Source of the DNA: Lycocorax pyrrhopterus obiensis
Lineage: Eukaryota > Chordata > Aves > Passeriformes > Paradisaeidae
DNA length: 64,000 bases
Direction: 5' to 3'
Assembly (NCBI GenBank): GCA_014706295.1
Contig: JACSVZ010000007.1
Span: 47,506,975 to 47,570,974 of the forward strand
Each line of letters begins with the position of its first letter. Position 1 is the first letter of the stretch. Below, piece by piece: positions 15,001 through 25,567 of the stretch. The translations under genes and the position numbers were made by a program. Below the pieces are notes generated by a model that did no database searches, had not been told where the DNA came from, and was given only the letters and a program-made list of their open reading frames with translations.

Positions 15001-17229
15001 TAAGTTTACATGCACATAAATAGTAGGGAGGAGAATCTTAAAATGTGAAGACTATAAGATTGTTGATTTCTATCAAATTATGCCTGTATCAAATGAAAGA
15101 AGAGAAAAAACAGGAGCAGGAGAGCTGAATGTTGTCTTTAGGTAGAATCACATCTACTTAGAAGCTGTCTCAGGTTTCTATGAGCTGCTAGCAGACTTTT
15201 ACTGCATCTGTTTAATGATGATGGGAAATATTTGGAGACCTGAAGATGTGACAGTTCTGACATGATTTAGTTCAACTTATTGAAGTTTGGCTTGGATAAA
15301 GTCATCCTTTACTGAAAAAATGGAAATGAAATATAAACTGTCAGTGACTATTTACTATGACTTCTTCAGAGAGCTTTCTTCTATCCTCTGGGAAATAGAA
15401 GAATAAAACAAATGGTATGATATGATAACTTATTAAAGACCTCCTTGCGAATTTTGGGATAAATTCTTGTTTATCTTTGCAGTCAATTTCTTGCCTTAGA
15501 AATAAATGAATAAAGCTTGAAACTCAAAGCTGCACATGAATAATGTTTGGCTGAATAAGATCCCAGGAGACTTTAGTCTTACTTGGATTTGTGTTAAAAA
15601 GTGAGTAATTTGCCGTACTTGAAAAAAAGGTTGATTTAGCTGAACTGCCGTCATATAAAACAGAGGTGGATGGAGTCTAATCTGAACAAGTGTGTTGCAA
15701 AGGAGACTATTTGTGTAACGTCCTAGTTCCTCCCCCTCCTCCTGAACTGCCTGGACTTCTGTCAGCAAAGTACCTAAGGAAAAATAAAACAGGCAAGCAA
15801 GCTAATGCGGTATCTTGGGTCTGGGAAAAGAAAGGAAACAGCAATGGGATGGAGTATTAAAATAAGAAAAATCAATTACTTGATTTACCAGGTGGCCTTT
15901 GAGATGGAAGCAGCAGTATTGCCTTCCTGGTTCCCCTGCATCAGTATCCATAGGAGAGACCAGGACAGCAGGCAAACTGGAGGACACAGGGAAAACACTG
16001 TCACAGGTTGCGAGCAGTAACATTGACATACACACCTGTTATCTTGCTTTCACAGTGCTTTGTGGCTCATTACTATAGTCATGGAAAGGTTACAAAGCTG
16101 AGGCATGGTGGCATGCATGGAGCTGTCCATCTTACACTTCTCAATACAGTTGCAAAAGAACGGGAGGTAAAAGCTTTTAAACTCAGACATATAATAGCTG
16201 TTTCTGCTACTTTTTGTGGTAATGGAAAGAATGAAAATTTTTCTTCAATGAAGGGTCGCACAGAAGGGTAACCTGCTCTTTTCCTGGACAGCTGAACTGC
16301 TCAGGTTAAACTGGCTTGTACAAATGCCTGTCACACACTCTGCAAGAGAAACTAAATTTCTCTAGAAGAACCTAAATGTGAATTCCGCTGATGGGTTCAA
16401 AATAACAACAGCAGCAAAAACAAAGGTGCCCTGTTAGATGTGAGGAAGGTAGTAAATTGATCATGATGGAGAAATCTCGCTGTGCAGATGGCAGCTCCTC
16501 CTTATCATTCATGAGAGGAGAGAAGACAGCAGAGGAAGGTGCAGAGCTGACTGCTTTGCTGTGCTTCTGTACCTCTCCCTCTGCTCCCCATCCTCAGCAC
16601 CCTCATTTTACGAAGGATGAAAACTCACACGTACTTCCAGGAGCAATAAAATAACTTTTACACCATTGGCGCATTGGCTGTAGTTTTTTGCAATTGCTAA
16701 AGACTGCTTGAGATACTGTTTTATCAGCATTTACAACCTGCTCTGAGAGCTGTTCCTGCTGCGCTGTTGTTTCTTGTCTGCTCCATCCCTCTGGGTTTCT
16801 CAGCCTCTGCCTACGTTCTCCTATACTCAGTTGCCCGTAGCAACACCCATTTGAAAGGGCCCCTGGTGCTGTCATCTCCCCCGGAGGACGGAGCTCTGCC
16901 AGTGCCAGCAGCAGCACTGGCAGGGCTCAGCTCTCTGGGCCTCCCCTGGTGAGCAGGACTGAAGGAAACATACCTCCAGAAAACAACAGTTTCCAGGAAT
17001 GAGAGGGCAGCATATCCAACAGCAGAAGCATTTGATGAATCACTTACCTGCTAGGAGCTGGTCTGGTGGAAACCCCATGCCTGATGTTCTTCAGAGTCAG
17101 TGCTGCACCCCATTTTCCCAAACCCCTTCCACACCCGGAACCATCTCCTCTCACACCTGCCTGCTTCTTGTGGGATTGTGCAATTAGCTGGATCAAGACT
17201 GAACTGGTTAAAAATATTCTGACAAAAGG
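1..17229. other. Intron interior without recognisable gene or major repeat
   Basis: All open frames are short (at most about 110 codons), overlap on both strands and match no family I know. I see only homopolymers such as T13 at 5254-5266 and 12886-12898, a G7 run near 13100 and a short 11-bp tandem repeat at 13944. Old, diverged repeats or conserved enhancers could be present but cannot be told apart by eye. Confidence 0.5.
13944..13993. repeat. Short tandem repeat, 11-bp unit ACTAGTAGTTA
   Basis: Units lie at 13944-13954, 13955-13965, 13966-13976 (one mismatch, ACTATTAGTTA) and 13981-13991. A GTTA remnant separates the third and fourth. The unit contains the partly palindromic ACTAGT and GTTAAC cores. 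Confidence 0.8.
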
Positions 17230-17488
17230 TTCATTTTTAAATTGAAAGAGAGTAGGTTTAGATTAGGTATTAGGAAGAAATCCTTTACTGTGAGGATGGT
17301 GAGGCACTGGAACAGGTTGCCCAGAGGTTGTGGATGGCCCATCCCAGGAAGTGCTCAAGACCAGGTTGGATGAGGCTCTGACTAACCCAATCTAGTGAAA
17401 GGTGTCCCTGCCCATGGCAGGGGGATTGGAATGAGATGGTCTCTAAGGTCCCTTCCAGCCCAAGTCATTTTAGGATTCTATGATTTTT
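17230..17488 (+). mobile_element. CR1 LINE, 5'-truncated 3' end
   Basis: The sequence shows typical CR1 3' landmarks in order: a fragment equivalent to the reverse-transcriptase C-terminus (GGAAGAAATCCTTTACTGTG, then GAACAGGTTGCCCAGAGG), GTGTCCCTGCCCATGGCAGG, TTCCAGCCCAAGTCATT, and the terminal ATTCTATGATT. About 260 bp survive, as expected for heavily 5'-truncated CR1 copies. It is in the sense orientation within KCNK13 intron 1. Confidence 0.93.
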
Positions 17489-18404
17489 AACCTCTCCTTT
17501 GGATCAATGTGAGGCTACAGACAGCTGCACTGGCACAAGAAAGACAGTGCCAGGGTCAAGTGGGCAAGAGCTGCTTCTGCTGCCGTTACCACTGAGATAA
17601 ACTCTTACCAAATTTCAGTGTAAATTGAGAAAGCTACATTTTTTAATCAGTGTAGCTGGCAACTTCTGTATTTATGTGGGGATGCTGGCATAACTGCAGC
17701 AACGGGGCTCAAGCAGAACTTGGTAGGTGGGGTCCACTTACAGTGATCCACTGGAGTCCTGCACTCAAATTTGCTATCACCTGAAAGTATAAAGGATTTG
17801 GTATAAGGTGCCCAATGCTGATACAGAGCCAGCATCTGTCCAGTCTGTTCCTGGAGATTCAAGTCCTAGTCTCTTTCAACATTACTGTTGGGATGTTTGG
17901 ACTCAGATCTGCACTCTACATCAGGTCATTTATCCTTACTCCAAGCTCCTTCTGCATTCTCTTTCTTTTCTTTCTTCATCCCTAACATATGCCAGTTCTT
18001 GTGAAACCATGGATCTGTAGCTTTTGACCCACCAGATTGCACAAATTCTATTTGACCAAATAGCAGAACTGCAACAGCAATTAACAAGGCTGGACGTGAT
18101 GAGGTCTCTGATCAAGAACAGCTGAAGTTGGCATGTTGTTACAATAGTGGTGCAGCTCAAAACTGGGCATTGAGGCTTCAAAATCCTCAAGCCTGCCCCC
18201 CATCGATGGTAATAATGCCTTCATTTTCTTATTTGGTGTTCATTGCCTTTAATTTATCTTAATAGGAGGGAGTTATATTATCACTGTTCTTACAGCTATT
18301 GCTGTTCTCAAGTCCAAACACAAATTAGAAAATAAGTGTATTTGGCAGATCTCTAATAAACATGGTAAAATAGAAGTATATTATAGCTTCTCAAATTGAA
18401 AGTG

Positions 18405-18456
18405 AATTTCTATTGGTCATGTCGAGAACGGACCAATAGAAATTCTATTGGTCATG
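18405..18456. repeat. 14-bp perfect inverted repeat plus direct repeat with CCAAT/ATTGG cores
   Basis: The left arm AATTTCTATTGGTC (18405-18418) and the right arm GACCAATAGAAATT (18431-18444) are exact reverse complements around a 12-nt spacer. A further TTCTATTGGTCATG (18443-18456) repeats 18408-18421 directly. Three CCAAT-type cores thus lie within about 50 bp. Function is unknown. Confidence 0.75.
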
Positions 18457-20358
18457 GGTTTTAGAGAGACTTGGAAAATACACAACAGGTGTGTAAATGG
18501 TGGAAGAGAAGCTTATGGAAACAGTAGTGGGAACCCACATTTTCCTTAGCCAGTGCAGTGGGTAGAAAAGCTTACTCACAAGATGCCTTCCTACTCAAAG
18601 CAGTCAACCCATGGTTTAAGGTTTTAAATTTGTTCAGCCTGCCAAATTGTTTGTGTGCCTGACCCAGCTCTCGGGGATCAGTACAGGCAGCACTGTATAC
18701 CTTGGCTCGTTCCAAAGAGAGCACTGCTGCAACAAAGGGTTGTGTAAAATGGGGAATGCAGAAGTTTTAAAATTATGTGTTAGCATTTTACGAGCCAAAG
18801 CAGTAAAGCATGTTTCATTTTTAAAGACATCTATGCTCTATCAGTTGGTATCACTGTGTTGTGGAAGACCTGATCCTTGAGCAGACTATGTTGGCATGTG
18901 CTTACTCGTACAGCACTGGAATAAATCTGTCATTTCCTCACATCTGCTTGCATCACTAAGTTGTGACTATGCTAAATTGCCTGCCCTCACACTGCTGAGT
19001 TTAAAAACAGTCAATTCAGCCTACTTAAGAGAAAATTAATTGGAGGATGCCATAATAAAACCTCAGAATTTACTAACCAAGTAGAACAAATAAAGCAATA
19101 TTAAATTGTACTAGAAGAAGCATAGCTGTACAGTCTCCTTAAAAGGATGCTTTTTGTGGTGATATATAAAAGGTGGAAGTTTGGGGGTTTTTAAAGTTGC
19201 ATTTTCTAATGTACCAAAAGTAATATTCCATAAGCATTGGTGTTTTCAGTAAATCTGAGGTGAGCAACATCCCTGAAAAAAACCATCCCATGTACTGAAT
19301 GGGCTACAAAGCAAATGGTGTCTTTGCCTGAATCTTCAGAGATCTCCTCAGACACAATTGTTCCAAGGTAAAAATGGCAAAGTCTTCAACTGAAATTGTG
19401 AATGTTTTGTAGAAAAACAAGAGTGGAAGAACTGCACATCCTCTTCCCCACATCTCCAAGGCCTCAGCTGTGGCAAGACACGTAGGAGGTAATCTACAGA
19501 GTACTGTGTGTTTTCATAATTGAGTTGTGAACAAAAACTGAAATATGTGTAGTCATGATTATTCTGTGTTGAAGGGAAACATGTACCCTAATAATGTATG
19601 GAGACATTACAGTAATTTGCCATTCGAACTATATATTTTTAGCCACAGAATCTTGTTCTCGAATTTAAATTGACATCCAGTAAAGTAAATCTGGTTTGCT
19701 AATATCCCTTAATAATTTTATGAGAATAGATTGGTTCTCACATCAAAACTTGCTTGGTAGGAGGTACCCAAAATTCAATCATGTGAATGACATCAGTTAG
19801 CCCAGCCTCCCTCATTTCTGTGTTTTTTATTGTGTCAGTAAGTATGTCATGTTTAATCTCTATGAAACGCTGGAAGCTGATTAATTAGATGTTTCTAAGT
19901 CGTGTCATAGTAGCTATTTTCTAATATATATGCTTTATTAAGTAATGAAGCAAGGTTAAAAGGATTTTCTGAGATTGAATTAATATTTTTGCTAAGGAAC
20001 AAAACAGGAGTATGACATCTAACCAAAAATGAAAGGAGAAGATGGAAGGGAGGAAGGATAGAATGTGCAGCAGAGTTGGAATAACATGCAAATCCTGACT
20101 GAGCAAGCAGGGAAGCAGGGCTCCTATAAAAACAAGAAAAATTCCCAGCAAAGCCAGATAAATGGTCCCCTTAGTCCTGTGTCATTCCAACAGCAGCAGT
20201 AGATAATGCCATTTGGGGATACATGCCTGGTCAAAGTCATCAGTCCATTCCCCTTGTACTCTCTCAGCATCCACAATCATTGGATGTGGGTGTTAAAAGC
20301 TATCTTCTCTGCTCATGGACCCTTTGTCCAGCAGCAGATCTTTTTCAAGACAAGTTTA

Positions 20359-20910
20359 CTAGACACAGAAATGGAAATTAATATGACTTTCAATAAGCTC
20401 CCCTGCTAGGGAAGATGTAACCAAACATGGTAATCTACAGGCTGCACCCATACCAGGTTTTGGGAAGGATGTGAAGGTATTGCTAGGCCTTCTGCACTGC
20501 CAAATACTGCGTGGGGTATATGGTAATGACTCACAGATGGTCAAGCAGCTGGACCAGTTACTGGCAGTACAATTCCTGAGGTACTTCTTCAAGCAAGGTG
20601 TGAGGGTTTTTGTTAGTGCTGTCTTCAGTAGAAGGTCTGCTAAGACATCTTCATCTTTAAACATTATGTTGTCAGTTGTGAGTCTTGTAAATGGATGTTG
20701 AAAACTGCAGATCAGAGGATAGAAGGAAGAGAACATGAATTGGCTATAACATGCATATGAAACAGCTGCCACTGCTAGCCAAATGTTGTTCACATATTCA
20801 GATCTCCTGTCTTGTGACACCTTAACATCAGTGTTATATGGGCAATAACAGGTCTTACACAAAAGGAAACTTTTTGGGGTGGCAGGGTGTCTTAATGTCC
20901 TCGGGCTCAT
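20359..20910 (-). other. Unassigned 183-codon open frame; no recognised homology
   Basis: This is the longest open frame in the window apart from the KCNK13 exon and the GC-rich/LINE regions. The opposite strand is also unusually open: 20206-20409 in one frame, then 20387-20702 in another. I recognise no domain, signal peptide or transmembrane pattern. It could be chance, an old retrocopy or a degraded exogenous insertion. I do not claim it is expressed. Confidence 0.25.
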
Positions 20911-21094
20911 CTGTCAGTGCACATTCACAGAGATGGATGGGGTTTAATTTGCTATTCACTCATCAAGACATCTTCATTCCTCTTTCCCTGAACCATGCAT
21001 GCTCTTCCAGAATAGTCATTAAATGTTGAAATAAGGATAGATTTTGTGTTTGATTTTGCACTAGATACTTTAAATGCTTTTTAGCATGGACAGC

Positions 21095-21945
21095 ATTCAT
21101 AGAATCACTGAATGGTTTGTGTTGGAAATGACCTTAAAGACCATCTAGTTCCAACCCCCCAGCCATGGGCAGGGACAGTTTTCACTAGACCAGGTTGCGC
21201 AAAGCTCCATCCAGACTGCCCCTGAACACTTCCAGGAAGCGGGAGTCCACAACTTCTCTGGGCAACTTGTCCAGTGTCTCACCACCCTCATAGTGAAGAA
21301 TTTCTTCCTAATATCTAATATGAACCTGCCCTCCTTCACTTTAAGGCCATTCCGCCATGCCCTATGCCTATATTCCCTTTTGAAAAGTCTCTCTCCAGCT
21401 TTCTTGTAAGCCCCCTTTAGGTAGTGGGAGGTATTGTAAGGTCTCCCCAGAACCTTCTCTTCTCCAGGCTGAACCACCCCAACTCTCTCAGCCTGTCTTC
21501 ACAGGAGAGGTGCTCCAGCCCTGTGATCAACTTAATGGCTCTCCTCTGGGCTCGCTCCATCAGGTCCATCTTTCTTGTGTGGGGACCACAAAGCTGGACG
21601 CAGCACTCCATATGGGGTCTCACAAGAGCAGAGAGGCAAAAGCACCTCCCTCAACCTGCTGGTCATGCATCTTTTGATGCAGCCCAGGATCTGGTTGCCT
21701 TTCTGGACTGCAAGCATGCATTGCTGCATCATGTTGAGCTTTTCATCCATAAACACCACCAGGTGTCTCTCCCCAGGCTAATCTCGATCCATTCTCTGCC
21801 CAGCCTGTATTTGTGCTTGGGATGCCCCTGACCTGTGTGCAGGACCTTGCACTGGGCCTTGTTGAACTTCATGAAATTTGCACAGACCCACCCCTGAAGT
21901 GCTCTTTCGAATTACCTAAAGCTTGTCATTCCAGTCCTTCTGTTA
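21095..21945 (-). mobile_element. CR1 LINE, 5'-truncated, antisense, with reverse-transcriptase C-terminal remnants
   Basis: Read on the minus strand, this is the last ~850 bp of a CR1 element. Two frames keep recognisable CR1 ORF2 C-terminal sequence. The upstream one (about 21417-21623) includes [14 protein letters not shown] and [13 protein letters not shown]. The other (about 21145-21477) includes [14 protein letters not shown] and DIRKKFFTMRVVRHW. The change of frame between them marks a disabling frameshift. The 3' terminal ATTCATAGAATCA end is at 21095. The outer boundary near 21945 is approximate. Confidence 0.93.
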
Positions 21946-22224
21946 GGAGAACTATTAGCGGTGCATTTTGGAAAAGATAAATCATAAAGCCATAAACATG
22001 TAAAGATTATAGAAAAACATGTTTTAGCAAGCAAAGACATACATCTGGTAAAGAATGCTATTGTCATGTTTGTAAGCAAAATGTCACTCTTGGGACTGCA
22101 AGACAGCTGGTGGCTGGTTTTGGTTTTTTGCTAGTTTTTCTTTCACCATTTCTTAGAAAACATCCATTGTGGCACTTTAAAAGCAAGATGTTATTCAAAG
22201 TCAAACTTTAAAATCACATCTTTA

Positions 22225-22280
22225 AATATATATTAAAAATAAATATGTATATATACACACACACACACATATACACACAC
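22225..22280. repeat. AT-rich / (AC)n microsatellite
   Basis: Alternating TA and TG steps lead into a pure (AC)7 run at 22255-22268, then ATATACACACAC. Simple low-complexity sequence. Confidence 0.85.
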
Positions 22281-24239
22281 TTATAAGTATACTGAACAAA
22301 AAAGTACTTTAGCCAATTTTCATTTTATAGGAGGCCAGAAAGGGAAGGACAGTGGTGAGTTTAGTCAAATCCAGTATGTGTGATACAAATTTTCACATGT
22401 TCCCAAAGATCCTGGGAGGCAGCAACCCTTAGCACACAGCAAAATGTGGCATCACCAGGTCAACCACAGTTTTCATTAAAGTATCAGCACCCCAGGAGCT
22501 CTAATAGCCTTGATGAAGCCAAGTACTTTGGAATAATCACTAGCCAGTTTTTTGGTCCTTTTCTTATTTCACAAAATATTTTTGCACTGGACCAGCTAAT
22601 ATGGTCATTCAACATTCTAATGTTAATATATGTTCAAGTCATATTATACTCCTGACAACAGTCTGGTGTGGGGTTTTTTTAGGGCTTTTTTCTATATTTT
22701 GCACTTGTGGGAGTTTGGCAGCTGTGGTCTGCCTATGCTGCTGAAACAAGGTTAATTTTTCTCTGTCTACATCATTCTTTATCATACATGTTGAGAATTT
22801 TTCGAAAACACTCCATAAAAGCATAATCTTTTCCTTTTCATTTAAAACTCTTTTGGAGAATGTGACTTATTTTTCTACTTGTTAAAAAAGTTGCTGTGAC
22901 TTTGAAAGCATTAATTTCTTCAGCTCCTGGCTGGGTGATTTTTTTCTGTGTAGTTCAAAAACCTTTCTTTCACAAGTCTGATAGACTCCGTCTTTTCAAG
23001 TACTTCACTAACAGGCTTTTTATTTTAGAAAAGAGTCCTTTGTGGCACAGGATCGTGTACCTATTTCTCAGCATGTACATGATATGCTGTATCAAAGCAC
23101 TGTTGCCTTTTCATATATGGCAAACTGTTTTGGACTTGGCTTCCAGGAAGCCATTATAGAGAGACAAAAGATGGCACAGAGTCCTTTTAGTGCAGAAAGG
23201 ACTTGATAAATGGCCTCAAAACTTTCAGATTTCTTTTCACACAGTTAGCCACTGGACACCTAGAGTCCTAAGAAATCCTATTATTTAATTATGTGCGTCT
23301 GTTCCAAAGAAAAATATGCTGTTCAGTACTGTGAATGATGAGGTTAGAAGCCTTTACACTTATTACTAGTACAGGTGGCATCTTCAAAACTTCTAGAAAG
23401 AGCCAGGACTTTACTTTGTCATTTTTTCAAGGGTTTTAAAATTTACACGTAGATTGTATTTGAGGTAAACTGGGCATTTTTTCTTCCTCTGGAAGAATAC
23501 TTAATGAATTAAATAGGCAATACTACTGTGGTTTTGGATAAACATATTTAGTAAAAGCCTTCTCAGCTTCACCGTTTTCATAAGCAGACTATGAAAAACA
23601 ATTTTAATTAAATGTAGTTATTTAACTGATCATCATTAACAGTATCAAGTTAAACACGGTACATCTGTGAAAAAGGTATTTGCAAAGCTGAGTGTTGTAC
23701 ATAAGCTGCCAATCGCTGAACCTTCCTTCTTCCAGGCTTAACAGCTTCCACAAGACTGAGAAAAGCTATCTTCCAAAATAATCTGAAATCTCTGGGATGA
23801 TTCTTGTGATAAATTTCTCTTTGTGCTTTTTAAAATGTGTTTCCTTCTTTAAACACTAATGTTTGAAAAGATGGGCCTTTCTGAAATCCCTGTTCCTTAG
23901 CATGAAGGCCAGGACACAGCCTTCAGGCTTCAAGAAAATGAGTAGCATGCTGCATTGCCCTCCAGAGTGCATGTAACCTCTTCAAAGTTCAGCCAGGCAT
24001 TTCACCCACAAAGATTTTACTCTTGTATTTTTCAGCCTTATCATTTCCATTCAGGAATTGTCATCAGAGAAGATGGAGTCTTCTCAATTACTGTGTTGGA
24101 AATCTCCCTTGTTGGGTCAGGTAACTGCAGATACCTCTGGGTGGAGAGGAGAGCTCCTCTAGAATGGCTGACACTTCCAACAGCCAGTGCAGTGATTGCT
24201 CACAAACAAAAGCTGTTAATTCAGTTAACCTACTTGCAG

Positions 24240-24325
24240 AGGAAAACCTCATAAAGCAGAGGGAAAGTAAATAAAGATTTATTTAAATAAATAAATAACT
24301 TAAATAAGGATCTTTAAATAAAGAT
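24240..24325. repeat. AAAT-type low-complexity repeat
   Basis: Repeated AAATAAATAAATAA and TTTAAATAAAG motifs occur across 24267-24322. This is simple AT-rich sequence with no coding potential. Confidence 0.65.
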
Positions 24326-24559
24326 GTCAAAAGCTACTATAGGCCATTTAACCTTTAATCATAAGTATTTCAGAAACAGTTTCACAATTTTACCTCTGAA
24401 AGGATTCACTGCAGTTTTATATTTGCATATATGAACATCTCTGTTTCCAGACATCATTGAAGTATGATTTTATTTCCACAAATCTAAAAACATCTGACTG
24501 GAAAGCCAGAGATCCCTCTTATCCTCTAGATGAATTCCCATCCAACTGGGTACCTACCA

Positions 24560-24655
24560 AGTGCAAAGGAGGCCCTGCTGAGCAAGGGGGCTGGACTGGC
24601 CAGTCTCCAGAGGTCCCTTCCAGCCTTAGCCACTGTGTGATTTTGGGATGCCCTT
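24560..24655 (+). mobile_element. CR1 LINE, short 3'-end fragment
   Basis: Landmarks are GGCCCTGCTGAGCAAGGGGG, CTGGACTGG, CTCCAGAGGTCCCTTCCAGC and a diverged terminal TGTGTGATTTTGGG. Only about 100 bp are clear. The preceding ~80 bp may belong to the same element but do not align convincingly by eye. Confidence 0.82.
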
Positions 24656-25456
24656 AGTACATCACTTGTTCAGTTATATCAGAAAATGCCTAGCTCTGTA
24701 GCGTTTAACGACTCCTTAACATCTTGCTATAATCTCATTCAGTTCTCCCCGCCTCTGTGTGCCTGTCTTGTCCTTGTTTAACTGTTTGCGTGGGTAAGGC
24801 AAATGCTGAGATCTTGAATATATCTGATGCACAGAGAGCAGGACTGATCATCACCCAGATAGGTGAGAAGAGATTCAGCCCTTGAAATAGGTATTTTGTT
24901 GTGGGTGTTTTTACATTTGCAGTGGCACAACACTTTGACAGCAAGCCGAAGTTGCTGTGGAGGATTTGGAGTAGCACAGTGTTGAACCTCCCTGTCATAT
25001 TTTACATATAGGTCCTGTTTTACATAAATGTTTGGACTTGTTAAAATCATGTGAGTAGACTTGGTCACTGAATTTATGTTTGTCTTACAGACATTTGCCA
25101 CTAGAGCTGTCACTAAAAGAGCATCTCTGGCTTCACAGGAAGGGATGTATGTATTACATTTAGGACATCCATGAGCCAGGGACTTAGCAAGTGCTTTTAT
25201 GTTTTGAAAAAGCCAGATATTTCAAAAACGAAGGTACATGCCTTGCTGTTGTGTGGATAGAAGCCAGCACAAAGTTTCAGCAATGACTTACTCTTTTCTC
25301 TGAGCCAAAATTCACTGTGCTTTCTACTGTCGTCACATTTCTTTGATTGTTTTTTAGTTCGTTATGGTATCTTAAGTTTGTCTTGACATTTTTGCACCTG
25401 GTGCCAAAAATGCTTTTTTTGTAGGTGGTATAGTCTTTGGAGAAGCCTGACATTAC
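24656..25456. other. Intron stretch between CR1 fragments; nothing recognised
   Basis: Two overlapping minus-strand open frames (87 and 111 codons) lie at 24735-25113. They have no family resemblance and are treated as chance. Confidence 0.5.
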
Positions 25457-25567
25457 TCAGGTTGAGCAACCTGATCTAGCAGATGTCCCTGCCCACGACA
25501 GGGGGATTGGATGAGATGATCTTCGAAGGGCCCTCCCAGTCCAGACCATTCTGTAATTCTGTGATTA
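25457..25567 (+). mobile_element. CR1 LINE, short 3'-end fragment
   Basis: The sequence reads TGAGCAACCTGATCTAGCAG, GTCCCTGCCCACGACAGGGG, GATGAGATGATCTTCGAAGG and TTCTGTAATTCTGTGATT. This matches the last ~110 bp of CR1 with moderate divergence. Confidence 0.9.

Larger units (their letters stand above)
17489..21094. other. Intron stretch; no gene recognised
   Basis: The stretch is AT-rich. It contains the small inverted repeat at 18405-18444 and the unassigned open region at 20206-20910, both listed separately. Nothing else was recognised. Confidence 0.5.
21946..24559. other. Intron stretch; no gene recognised
   Basis: Nothing coding was recognised. A dinucleotide microsatellite at 22225-22280 is listed separately. 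Confidence 0.5.

Noticed and set aside
21424..21831. 135-codon plus-strand open frame as a gene
   Set aside because: It is the antisense shadow of the minus-strand CR1 at 21095-21945.
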